Below, piece by piece: positions 44,501 through 55,180 of a DNA stretch of 64,000 nucleotides. The position numbers were made by a program, and so were the translations under genes. How positions within the stretch are numbered: position 1 is the first letter of the stretch; each line of letters begins with the position of its first letter. The notes under the pieces were generated by a model. It ran no database searches, had not been told where the DNA came from, and worked only from the letters and a program-made list of their open reading frames with translations. Source of the stretch: Benincasa hispida (taxonomy: Eukaryota; Streptophyta; Magnoliopsida; Cucurbitales; Cucurbitaceae); the NCBI RefSeq assembly GCF_009727055.1, contig NC_052359.1:11586771-11650770 (forward strand), in the 5' to 3' direction.

Positions 44501-47500
44501 GCCTTTTAAAAAAAAAAAAATTATTTTATCAATGAAAAGCCTCGTTTTCTTTAAAAAAAATCCCATATTCTTTGAAAAGTTGCAATATTGCACAATGTTT
44601 TTAGTACAACAGGTGGGGATGCACTGCACTATGAACTATAAACTTCAATTTTGGCTGTATTTTGTTTTGGGATATGATGAGGGTGCTAAGGTTGTGTTAA
44701 CGTAGTTGAGATAACCCGATGTGCCTACTGACCCTCCGTTCTCTTTGAATTCTATGATCTCTAAGTTTCTTTGTAATTTGAGCAAGTCTTTTTCATTACA
44801 TCAATGAGAAGTTTGTTTCCGTTTAAAAAAAAAAAAAGAAAGTACGAGTGGGGATGTTGGGTTTTGAACCTCTGATCTCATGGGAAGGAGTACATGCCAA
44901 TTACCGTTGAGTTAGGCTCGCTTTGGCATTCCAATATAGTTAATTTTTCATAAACGTTTCAAAACTACCCTAAAAATTACTCTTGTTGATTTGAACCTTT
45001 GATCTCATGGAAGGAGTACATGCCAATAGCTGTTGAGTTAGACTCATTTTAACGTTCCAATATTAAAGTTTATTTTTCAAACTGTTTTGTTGGAGTAGAA
45101 ATTTATTAGAATGTTGGATTAAAATTGAAATCTCGAATGGTGTGATTGTGACCTGGATGGAACTTGGAGCACAAACACAGTCACACCATTCGAGGTCACT
45201 GTTGCATGTGCTCTAGGTCCTAATTCGATCTGAAGTTCGATTTCCACTCCATGGGTAGTTTTGAGACATTTACGAATGGTCCAATGCAACATTACATTAC
45301 AACTTTTGAAAGAATAGAGATATCTTTTAAACAAATGGAAAAGCTAGGAGGGAGTATTTTTTCTAACTTAGCATGATAAGAATGACATGAATAATTCGAT
45401 GAACACATTTGACAAGGCATTCTACAGATTTTGAGGTTTCAATATCCAACTTTTAGTTAATTTGAATTAATAAAAAATTGTATATTTTCAAAGGATGTAG
45501 TAACAAATCAACAAATAAAATTGACTGTCACGCATCAATTTCGGCACATCTCTTAAACACCCCCCCCACAAAAAAAGAAAAATCATTTCAAACTACTGAT
45601 TTTTGTTCTCATTTGTGGGCAGGCGAGCAATGGGGCTGCACGAGGCTGTTGCACTTTGTATGGACCATTGCCATGCTGCAGAACTGTCTTATGATGATTC
45701 TTGGTTCAAGACTGTGGTTTTGTCAGGTGGCAGTGCTTGTCTTCCAGGACTTGCAGGTCATCCTTTTCAACGTTCTTCTTCTTTTGCATTTTGAGGTTTC
45801 TTTTCTGATGCATTTTATGGTTATACTACCATTTTAGCTTCCTTGACGTGTGCTTGATTTCAGTTTAGTGCCTGCAATTCAAAATTTTTTGCTTTGGTCT
45901 TATATTTGGTTAAGTCTCCCAAAATGTTCTTGCCATTACTATATGTGAATATAGTTTATTCTCATTTTGTTGGGACTTGAGCAATGAGCTAGCATTTAGT
46001 TTAAGGTATACTTGAGAGTTGAATTGGCTGACTCTACTAGACTGAATGTATTACAGTTTCAGCTAACGTAACACGTCTTATTGTCTGTTTGGGAATAACT
46101 TATGAAAAAAATGGTTTCTAAACAAAATCAATTTTTCTATAGGAAAAATAAGATCCCGTTTAGTAACTATTTGGTTTTCGGTTTTTAATTTTCGAAAACT
46201 ACGAATATAAACATCTTTTTCACTTCTAAGGTCCCGTTTGATAACCATTTCATTTTTTAAATTAATTCTATTTCCTCTAATTTCTTACAATGATTTGCAT
46301 CTTTTTCTAGTACAAGAGTTGAATTTATAGCCAAATTTTAAAAGTAAAAATAAATTTTTAAAAACTATTATTTTTTAGATTTAAAAATTGGCTTGGTTTT
46401 TTAAAACAATGATAAAAAGTAGATAAGAAAAGTAGGAAATTTAGAATGGGAAGGAGTGTCTATAGGTTTAATTTTCAAAAACTAAAAACCAAAAACCAAA
46501 TGGTTACCAAATGGAGCTTACATTCTTGTTTTTGTTATATGTTTTCTATCAATGTTTTCAAAGATCAAAAACCAAAAACAAAAAACCAATAGTTACCAAA
46601 TGAGGTACTAGTAACAGTGAAGATATTTTTTTGAAAGATTTAACCATATTTTAGGATTTAAATTGAAAATTTTTAAATCTTAGGGCCCAAGATTGCTAAT
46701 GAGAATGAAAGTGAAGTAACACTTCTACTTGTCCTATAACTTCTGTTGTTCAGAAAGGTTGCAGAAGGAACTTTATGGGCTTCTTCCTTCACCAATGTCC
46801 AATGGAATCAGAGTCATTCCTCCACCCTATGGTACAGACACAGCTTGGTTTGGGGCAAGGCTCGTTAGCAATGTAAGTTTACCGAATCTCATTTTTTTCA
46901 TGCCAACGAACCTTTTGGGCTGTTTCTGTTCAAAACTACCTGTTTCTGTGTGTCTCAAATGTTAATATTATTGTACACTTCAAATCTCACTGTTCACAAA
47001 TTTACTAAAAAAAAAAAAATCAATTATATTCAAGTAGAACATCCATTAAACCACAAGCTAAAAAGAAAACTGGAGAAAACAACCTTTAAAACAGTTATAT
47101 AACATGTTTCAACTAAATTTTTATTCCAAACAGAAGAAGACTGTTTTTAAAGCACTTCTAAACAGCACCTTCCTCTCTAACTTAAACCTACAGCTAACAT
47201 GCTTCATGAACTAACGTTTTAGGAATTTATGTCCCTAAAATTTAATCAATTTAGGCCTCTGTTAGACTTCCGTTTTATAACTGTTAATGCATCATTTTCA
47301 CGCATGTATATGATTTCTTTAAGTGCAGTGATTAGTATTATGTTAGAAAGAAAGGATAGAATCAAATAGTGACTTTTTATTAATATGAGTATCTTTTCAT
47401 CTTCTTGTTTTGTTCTACTCATTTTAGAAAGAATTGAGTGATAAAATTTCGTGTAACTTTGGTAAAACTTTAAGAGAGGAATAATTTTTTTTTTAGGTGA

Positions 47501-48171
47501 CTCTCATTTCAAATGAAAGAGAGTGAAAATGATTGTGTAATATCACTCACGAAAGACCTAAATTAATTCACTTACGAAAGATTAGGGTGTCTAAATTGAA
47601 ACTGTTGTTAGTTGGGGTTTAATTGATACAACTCTCAAAGTTTACATGGATATAAATTGATTTTTTCCAATATTTTTATACTTTTTTGCTACCTCTTCTC
47701 GTGACGTTGAAACTAGATTTTTTCCCCCTAAAAAAACCAATTTTGGTTTATATTTTTGCACAAAATACGAAAAGAGTAGAAATAAACAAAGTATCTATAG
47801 AAAGTGAAGATCTGCCTTTATTTATGTCTTTATTTGTAACTATTGAGAAATTTGAGATAAAAGTTTAAAGTTTGATTGAAAAATAATCAGAAATATTGAC
47901 GAGATTGAATGAATTTAAAGAACATTCCATGATCTAATATTAGAAGTGGTTCAAGTATCTGTTCATTTGTATATTTTTGACAATGATAAGATTTTAAACA
48001 TGAATTAATATAGTTGTTGCAAATACATGGAACTAAATGCTTGAAAAGAACCCATTCTTTATATGGTTTTGAACTGTTTATGTTGGTACACAGCTAAGTA
48101 CCTTCCCTAAACATTGGTGTATCACCAAGAAGCAATTCCAACAGAAGTCAAAACTCAACCTCATTTGGTGA
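38540..48171 (+). CDS. ARP8: Actin-related protein 8 (F-box + actin-like), 12 exons
   Basis: Exons: 38540-38844, 38965-39050, 40018-40088, 40225-40292, 40496-40557, 40981-41078, 41625-41706, 42642-42784, 43952-44100, 45623-45756, 46754-46872, 48094-48171. Together they make 1,395 bases, 464 residues, with every junction in phase. Residues about 31-77 form an F-box (GDFDRIPVDILMQILQLAG, CRSWRSLVSDNTLW); the rest is an actin fold with loop 1 GGSGYCKFGW (131-140), loop 2 GIVVNVGFQV (243-252), LHGKVMRKVGVEVVGLG and the adenosine loop LSGGSACLPG (388-397), ending KHWCITKKQF...KSKLNLIW. This is the plant-specific ARP8 architecture, nucleolar in Arabidopsis; its F-box suggests an SCF link, but the substrate is unknown. 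Actin's catalytic Asp in loop 2 is Asn and the following loop Asp is Phe, so ATP hydrolysis is doubtful. Intron 4 has a GC donor. The start is the first ATG in frame with the F-box. Confidence 0.93.
39330..39525. mobile_element. MITE-like copy (truncated) in ARP8 intron 2
   Basis: It runs from GCATCTTCTTTTAACTCTAG to ATTGTTACCAAACGGGTC and shares GAAATTTAGAGG.GGAA.(A/T)GGTGTTCATAGG-type blocks with the copies at 46230, 48745 and 49000. The left terminal repeat is missing; the right end CAAACGGGTC is kept. Confidence 0.65.
41060..41580. other. ARP8 intron 6 with an unidentified insert-like segment
   Basis: 41180-41520 is less AT-rich than typical intron, with a polypyrimidine start and a GAAGCTTTGTAATCTCAGG end. 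It could be an old insertion, but I recognise no family. Confidence 0.25.
44431..44431. other. Ambiguous base (N)
   Basis: A single n occurs in ARP8 intron 9 (GATTACAG-n-AGATAG). It does not affect an exon. Confidence 0.99.
44845..44935 (-). mobile_element. tRNA-derived SINE-like copy 1
   Basis: On the minus strand GCGAGCCTAACTCAACGG resembles a pol III A box region. It is followed about 35 bases later by GATCAGAGGTTCAAAACCC, which matches the B box consensus GGTTCRANNCC. It lies in ARP8 intron 9, antisense to the gene. A run of A residues flanks the other side. It is not a functional tRNA, as no clover-leaf closes. Confidence 0.6.
44985..45062 (-). mobile_element. tRNA-derived SINE-like copy 2
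   Basis: It is a diverged copy of the previous one, 130 bases further on, same orientation: minus strand GAGTCTAACTCAACAGC ... GATCAAAGGTTCAAATC. The interval between them (TTCCAATAT(A/T).AGTT) is also partly duplicated, so this may be a tandem duplication and not two insertions. Confidence 0.55.
46152..46607. mobile_element. Outer MITE-like element in ARP8 intron 10
   Basis: The left terminus GATCCCGTTTAGTAACTATT and the right terminus, reverse complemented GTACCTCATTTGGTAACTATT, are imperfect inverted repeats extending for about 60 bases if the inner element (46230-46519) is removed. There is no coding capacity. Termini of the form CCCGTTTGGTAACC are typical of a widespread plant MITE group. 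Confidence 0.65.
46230..46519. mobile_element. Inner MITE-like element nested in the outer one
   Basis: GGTCCCGTTTGATAACCATTT at the left pairs with AAATGGTTACCAAATGGAGC at the right. The body (ATGATTTGCATCTTTTTCTA..., GAAATTTAGAATGGGAAGGAGT) matches the copies at 39330, 48745 and 49000. Confidence 0.75.
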
Positions 48172-48380
48172 CCACCCTTCGTCTCGGGGTTGTTTGTTCG
48201 ATATTGAAAGTCGATGCCATCTTTCGAGCCTTGTGTAGAGCTTGAGGTATCACTAAAATAAAAATGATAAAGAGGGTATATGCTTTCTCCTTGTAGTAAA
48301 TTGCATCCTTGAATAAAAGTGATTTGGTTAAAATGTATTGATGGCAATAAATTAAAATATGTAGGAGTATAATAACATAT
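48172..48380 (+). terminator. ARP8 3' UTR with polyadenylation signals
   Basis: AATAAA occurs at 48312-48317 and 48346-48351, 140-180 bases past the stop codon. Cleavage is expected around 48360-48380. Confidence 0.5.
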
Positions 48381-48744
48381 TGCTTTTGTTTGTATAAGGT
48401 TACTTATATTAAGTTACACCAAAGTACATATCCCATAGACATTCTTTATCAATTGTATTATTCATTCTTTTAAATGTATCCTCACACATATATTGTAATT
48501 ACAAAAGCAACAGTGAACAAGAAAAATATACAATTTTAGTGGGTTTGATACTTCTTGTGATGTATAAAAAAATCTCTTGACATGGACATTACATATTATA
48601 ATTGTGAACACTCTGAAAAGATGAGAGTTCTTTGCAGGCATCCTTGCATCTATTACTAATTCTGCCATCCCTTTTCAAGTTATATGTTTGATTCAAAACC
48701 CAGATTGGTTCAAACCTTTTAACCCAATTTTGAGAACCGAGTCA

Positions 48745-49310
48745 CACGGATAATTATTTGGTTTTTTGTTTTTATTTTTTGAAAATTAAGCCTATTTTTT
48801 CTTATTTTTTACGATGATTTGCATCTTTATCAACTACAATAGTTGAATTCTTAATCAAATTTCAAAAACAAAATCGTTTTCAAAAATTACTTTAATTTTT
48901 GTCTTTATTTTTTGAACCATCCGTGAAAGTAGATAATTAAGTGGAAGTAATATCTATAGGTTTAATTTTCAAAAACAAAAATTAAATACTAGGGCTCTAT
49001 TTGATAACAATTTAGTTTTTGGTTTTTGTTTTTGAATGTTAAGTCTATTTTATCTAGAAATGATTTGTATCTTTCTTAAGTACCATAATTGAATTCTTAA
49101 TCAAATTTCAAAAATAAAAATAACTTTTTGAAAGTTACTTTTTTAAGTTCTCAAAATTTGGTTTGGGTTGTTAAATCGTTAGTGAAAAATAGATAATAAA
49201 AGAAGAAATTTGGAGGGGGAAATAGTGTCTATAGGTTTAATTTAAAAAAAATAATAATAATAAAATAGTTACCAAATGGGATTTAAATTATTATCAAATG
49301 GGACTTTAGG
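48745..49310. mobile_element. Two adjacent MITE-like copies
   Basis: Copy 1 (about 48745-48990) and copy 2 (about 48992-49285) share the body seen at 46230, in the same orientation. Copy 2 has terminus GGGCTCTATTTGATAAC and right end GTTACCAAATGGG; an additional ATTATCAAATGGGACTTTAGG at 49288-49310 may be the right end of copy 1, which would make this another nested pair. Confidence 0.65.
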
Positions 49311-51780
49311 ACTTGGATGATAATATTTTTCGTTATATATTTCTTGTTCTTTCTTTTTTTATTGAAAGATGCATACACGTTTTGGTACTCTTTGTCTTGG
49401 TTTTTCTGAAATCTAAATGGAAAATGTAAAATTTTATATGAAAATAAGTTTTCAAAAGTAAATATAATTATTTTAATGCTATATGGTTGGGAAAATACTA
49501 TATATAGAAACAAGATACAAGAAATTTTGATTTTGGTTCCGAAATTTCTTCTCAATTTTGGAAACGTTTATGAAAAATGAGAATAAGGACTGTAATCATT
49601 ACCAAATGCTTGCATCTGTTTCTAAAAGAAAATGGAAAAAAGATACAGAAAGAAACTTAATAGTAATGTCATGGAGTGGGCGTCGGGCGCCATGGACTCA
49701 AGCTTTGGGATCCCATAAGGCCGTAAGTACATAATCTTGTGCTAATGCCTCATAGTATTTCTCCTTGTACTCACTAAATTGTTTGTACATTTGGATGCTA
49801 TTACATGTATTTTAAACAAGATTAAACGTACCATATTCCGATATTAATAAAAAGACTACGGAACGGTATTAGGTTTTATTGAACTTTTTCGGTCTTTCAT
49901 AAAGTTATGTATAATTGTAATTGTGAGTTGAAATTTTTTTTAAGTACAATAGAGATGGAGAATTCAAACTAGAAACTTCTTGATCGTAAGACATATTAGA
50001 TGTCAGTCGAGTTATGCTTGTTTTAGTGTGAGTTGTTAAATTTATGTTATAATTCTATTTGTATTTGTTACACTAATCTTCTAGTAATATTTTATTCTTC
50101 TCATATATGATAAGTGGTATACATAAAGCCTTTGAGTACTATTTTATAATCATATATAAATTCTTGGTGAGGTTGCCATTGACTTCAGTCTACTTTTTTT
50201 TTAAGCCAATTAGGCATGCACCAAAATTTTCTAATTTTATATCATTTCATAACTTGTGAATTCGTGGTTGTATTTTTTATCTTGGTTCATTTTGATTTCT
50301 GTATTTTGATTTTAGTTCATGCTAATCTCTATATTTTAAAAAATATTCATTCTAATCTTTATGCTTTCAACTTTAGATCATTTTAGTCTTTGAAATTAAA
50401 AAATTGATTATTCAATTTCTTTAAAAATGAAATGAAAAGACTAGGATAGTTACTTTTTAAAAGTATAATGTCCAAGTTGAACCAAATTTGAAAGTACAAA
50501 GATAAAAAATAAACATTTTAATACAAGGACTAAAGTAGTATTTAAATTTTAAGACTTCTTTTGAAAGACACAACCAAAGAGTTTTGTTTTGTTTTTTTTT
50601 TTTTTTGTTAAATAAGATATAAATTGACGACGATTAATGTATAAAGATTGGAAGATATATGTGATATCATTTGCTTAAATTAATAGGACGATTGATGTGT
50701 AAACTTTGATAATATAAGTGATTTTAACCATATCTTTTAAGATAGAGTAAATGGTAATAATGATATTACATTTTCAAATTTGTACACTATTGGGTCAAGA
50801 TCTATCATTTAGGCCATGTTTATTGCTTGTAATCAAAATTGTTACAATCATAATGGTTTTTTTAGTATTCATAATGTACAGGATATTGTTAATTAGTTTT
50901 TTCTAATGTACTTAAACGGGTCTCACTTTTCTTATTACGATTGATTGATTACGTTTACTGGGAGTAAGAGTAGCTTTATTTCAACAACTTTTATGGAATA
51001 ATAAACAATTTGAAAGTTTTATGGGTGTGTGATGTTGATTATTTTGATCCAAATCTCCCTTCTGAAGGAGGTTATTGGAGAGGTCAGTTGAGACTTTAAT
51101 TATGCTGATTATGTTTCTAATGAGAATCTTGTTTGTAGTTAGTTCGTTGTTTAATGAATTTTTTTTTTCTTTTTTAAGAAAAGTAAAACTTTTCGAAGTG
51201 TAAGAATATAACTGAAATTAACCTCAAAATTTAGTTACATTTGATATAATTTTACATTGTTGAGGACTTCACATTGAAAAAATCAAGGGATCTCACAATT
51301 TTTATAAGATATATGAGTTACTCATTCTATTAATAATTGATTTTGAGATGAAACTCTATATTATCTAATATGATACCCGAATTTATGAAACTCAAACGGA
51401 CATTTAGTCCTAAAAAGAAATCGATCCAATAATTGTGAACTCAAAGAGATACCATCTTGATATGAACTTATAATATATATATTCGGTAAGAGTAACTCAT
51501 CTATTTTATAAAAATAATTTCTTGATTTTTTTCAACTTATGATCCGTAACATACATACCAATTATCATTGAACTAGAAGATAAAAATTGAGTTGAATTAT
51601 AAAATGGCGTCCATGATTCTTTTATATAAATAAATAAACAAATGTGGACAAATGAGCATGAAGATGATGAAATGGGATGAGATGGAGAGAACATATTAAA
51701 AAGAGAGCGTCAAATCAGAAAACATTTGAGGAAGATTATGAAATAATTTTAAATTGATTGTTCCTATCTTTTAGGGAGAT
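49311..51780. other. Intergenic AT-rich DNA between ARP8 and the CML gene
   Basis: No gene supported. 50260-50545 has inverted themes (TTGGTTCATTTTGATTTC ... AAGGACTAAAGTAG) that may be an old MITE. A poly-T run is at 50590-50606. Confidence 0.4.
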
Positions 51781-51941
51781 TGTCGAATTTGGAGCCGATA
51801 CAGAAACGTGGTGGGTCGACCACAGAAATCGGTGAAAAGAATCCAATGAAGCTGCAGCAGCAAAGAATCATCATCATCCCCCATTTTCATCTTCATCTCA
51901 CCAACAACTAATCTCTACCAAAATTTTCCTTTTCCTTCATT

Positions 51942-52087
51942 TATAAAAAACAAAACCCCCCTAGAAAAAATCTCTCGAAACACCCTTCGATTTCTCTTTC
52001 TTTTCCTTGTTGACTTTCTGAGATTCTTGAACAACAACAACAAGCGATTTTGGAACCAAGCTCAAGCTGTGCCTTAATCTCATACAG
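51942..52087 (+). promoter_or_regulatory. TATA box and 5' UTR exon of the CML gene
   Basis: TATAAAAAA at 51942 is followed by a CT/AC-rich leader up to ATCTCATACAG at 52087, where GGTTAAAC begins an intron. The leader resumes at 53146 after the acceptor ATGAACAG. A 5'-UTR intron of about 1.06 kb is typical of this gene family, but it rests on splice-site appearance alone. Confidence 0.5.
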
Positions 52088-52424
52088 GTTAAACCTTCCT
52101 TCTTCCTTTCTTTTGACTTTTGTTTCATTGATTATGGTTTAGTTATTGGTTTAGAAGCTTTTGATTTATGGTTCTGTACTCTCCAGTGTTGAAATGTATA
52201 TGGGCTTGTTTGGTAGTTTTGCTATCCTTTTTTGCTTGTTGGTTCATCTGTTTGTTGACCCCCCTTTTTTTTTTGGGATTAAATCTTAGTATTGAACCCT
52301 TTGTGGTTTTACTATGTATAATCTGATATAAGCAACCAAATTTAGGTCTTTTATTAACCCTTTTCTTCTTTTTAATTAGTAACTTGCAAACATTTATCTA
52401 TGGTAAATATGAAGGGTTTTCCGG

Positions 52425-52930
52425 ATGGATGACCCAAATTTGGGAGAAAAGATGAGATATGCCCCACTGAGGTTTTCTAATCCTTTGGTGACATTAAATT
52501 CGGATGAAATTATCAAAAAAAAACTCACTCTCTTACTCTTGCTATCTTATTCTCGCTCTTGCACCTTCATTCCTTTTCCTCTCACAGAACGCTCTCCTCT
52601 TTACCTTTTTCTCATGATCTCTCTCTCGCCCTTGCTTTTGCACTCCCGCTCTCTTACTCTTGCTTTTGCACTCTCGATCTGCAACTCAAACTGAATAAAG
52701 GGAGCGAAGAAGAAGACGGCTGGCAGCTGGAGTTGCTCGTGTGGACTTGTTAGAGCTGGTGCATGGTCTCATCGAGTTGGTCGCACGACAAGAAGAGCAA
52801 CAAGAAAGAGAAGAAATAAAAGTAATTTTGTAAAATTGCTTGATGATGAGGTAAACAAAAGGTTGAAATTCTTAAGTTTTAAAAAGTGGGCAAAAATCAT
52901 TTTGGGCCTCGAGTATGGTCTTTTAAATCA
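52425..52930. other. Insert-like segment in the CML 5' UTR intron
   Basis: It is bounded roughly by TGACCCAAATTTGGGAGAAA and GCCTCGAGTATGGTCTTTTAAA. It contains a CT-rich stretch with TCTTGCTTTTGCACTC repeated at about 52630 and 52657. No family is recognised. Short frames through it (52425-52753) lack support as genes. Confidence 0.3.
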
Positions 52931-53216
52931 ATTTTCCCAAATATATATGAAGGTAAACAACAGATGTTTAGAGTGAAGTTCGTTTTATGCAAGATTCAGT
53001 GTAATGTTTTAAAAGTTTAAAAGTAGAGATACTAAAGTAGAATATAGACCTTTTTCTTCCCTTTTTCTTTACGAAGTGATTCTTTATCCTATGTTTTTTT
53101 AATGGTGTAGACTGATTTGATTGTTTGTTTTATGGCTATGAACAGAGACATTGTTTAATTAGTTGGTTGATTCCAAAAACATCATCCCATTTTGTGTTGT
53201 CAAAGTTTTGTTGGCA

Positions 53217-54259
53217 ATGGGGAGTGTGGTGGGAAAGTTGGAATCTCCAGATTGTGTACCAGAAACAAAACTTGAAGCCAAAATGGTTGAGGCAATGAGA
53301 CACAGGGCATCTAAAGGAAGCATCATTAGGTCATTTGATAGCATAATCTTGAAATTCCCCAAAATTGATGATAGCCTTAGAAAATGCAAAACTATTTTCC
53401 AACAGTTTGGTGAGTACTTAGTTTGGTTCTCTTCTTTAGAATGCCAATTTAACTATATGGTTACTTACAGCCACAGCTCATTTGAACCTCAGTTTAAAAG
53501 TTCAAGTTTCAAGCCTTGAATTTACAATTACTCTACTTGTACCCCCACAAAATGGTGATGCTTAGAAGTTATGCCTTCTTTATAGATGAAGATTTGAACG
53601 GGATAATAGATCGTCGGGAGCTTAAGGAATGTTTTGATGGGCTGGAAATTTCGCTCACGGAGGAGGAAATCGATGATCTCTTTGATGCTTGTGATATTAG
53701 TACAGCTATGGGAATGAAGTTCAATGAATTCATTGTACTTCTCTGCCTTGTCTATCTTCTCAAGGATGATCCCAATGCTAAATTTTCTGTATCCGAACGT
53801 TTTGTTTTCAAGCTTCTTGTTTCTTCATTCTTTTTTCTCTATGCTTTTCTTTTGTATTCCCTGACTTCAACAGAAATCTCAATTCGGAATGCCAAAATTG
53901 GAGGAGACATTTGAATCTTTGGTCGATGCATTTGCGTTCTTGGACAAGAATAAGGATGGATATGTAAGCAAGAGCGAGATGATATCTGCAATAAACGAGA
54001 CCACATCGGGAGAACGCTCTTCAGGGCGGATAGCGATGAGGAGATTTGGTAATGCTCATCGACCTTGTAGTCTTTCCATTTGTATATCGATTGCTGCATC
54101 AACGAATTAATGGTTGAGCTTGTTCACTTATTTGATCTTGCAGAGGAGATGGACTGGGACAAAAATGGAATGGTAAACTTTAAAGAATTTCTTTTCGCTT
54201 TCACCCATTGGGTTGGAATCGACGAGAATGAGGACGGAGAGGAAGAAGAGGAGGAATGA
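53217..54259 (+). CDS. Calmodulin-like EF-hand protein, CML21/22 type
   Basis: Coding exons 53217-53409, 53586-53788, 53874-54048 and 54144-54259 join in phase to 687 bases, 228 residues. EF-hand loops: DEDLNGIIDRRE (65-76), DKNKDGYVSKSE (156-167) and DWDKNGMVNFKE (194-205) have the normal Ca2+ ligands including the final Glu. The second hand (about 98-112, DACDISTAMGMKFNEF) is degenerate and probably does not bind. KMVEAMRHRASKGSIIRSF and ILKFPKIDDSLRKCK match the N-terminus of Arabidopsis CML21/22, and the length agrees (about 230). The protein starts MGSVVGKL, with a Gly at position 2 open to myristoylation, though position 6 is Gly and not Ser/Thr. The tail is acidic (DENEDGEEEEEE). A further in-frame ATG does not exist upstream in the same exon (53163 begins with GTT/TTG codons), so 53217 is chosen. 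It is a probable membrane-associated or cytosolic Ca2+ sensor; targets are unknown. Confidence 0.92.
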
Positions 54260-55180
54260 AACATGAAAAACATGTTATCTTGAATATGAAACTTCTTTTT
54301 CTAATTCTTCATTTGACGATGGGGAAACCGTGGTGCAGTAATGAAAGTAGGGATGCAGTTTCATCTGCACTTTTGTTGGCCTTCTCACACAAAATTGAAC
54401 TAGAAGATAACAATGGTTTCAATGCATTGGTTGTAAATACTTGTGTGTACTGTGAAGAGTAGAAGTCATATAATTTGAAATGCTGGTGTAGAAGCCAAGC
54501 CTGAGCCTTTTTCATGTGGGGATTGTTTTTGTTTATTATTATTCTCCAATGGCAGCTTGGACTGATTTTCACTGGATGGCTTGAGAAAAGCTGTATTTTC
54601 TTTGGACTTGTCTGTCTTGCTCTCAATATTATAGACTTCTTTTCTTTTATTCAAAGGGAAATTTCACCTCATAGGCTATGAGTTGCTTGATCTTTCCTCT
54701 TTTGTTTGCTTGGCTCTTGTTTGGTTCTTTACCTCTTTTGTTTTTTGGCCTATTTGGTTGAAGATTTTAAGAGGGAGAAACAGTGTGAAAGAAAGAACAA
54801 AAGAAAAATTGAGGAACCAAAATACTCAAACTGAAGCGAACAAAACCGACTTGATTTGGTCAATCTTCCAAAGAAAAATCAAATTGACTTGTGTATTCAT
54901 ATTCCCTTATAAATCACCTATGATCTGTTATTTTATTTTATTTTTGTTAAGTTCTGTACTAAAAACTCATGAAAATGGAAGTGCTCAGCAAAGAGCAAAT
55001 GGGCTTCATTCAAATACACGTGTCAACAGCAGATAGGAGAGCACAAATAAATGGAAATAGAATGAGAAGGAAGAGGTAGATTATTAACGAATATATAATG
55101 TTATCATCCCCCGCAAGCGAGTTGGGAGAAGGAACCACTGTGAGCTTGGTTTTGATGCTATTGAATCGCGGTGATGGAAG
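54260..55180. other. CML 3' flank and spacer
   Basis: There is no clear AATAAA directly after the stop; the 3' UTR probably ends before 54660. 55082-55180 (CCCCCGCAAGCGAGTTGGG...) is GC-richer and may be an edge of another element or the target of the copia insertion; I cannot assign it. Confidence 0.4.

Noticed and set aside
44845..44935. Functional tRNA gene
   Set aside because: Box-like sequences are present, but the acceptor and anticodon stems do not pair; a SINE relic fits better.
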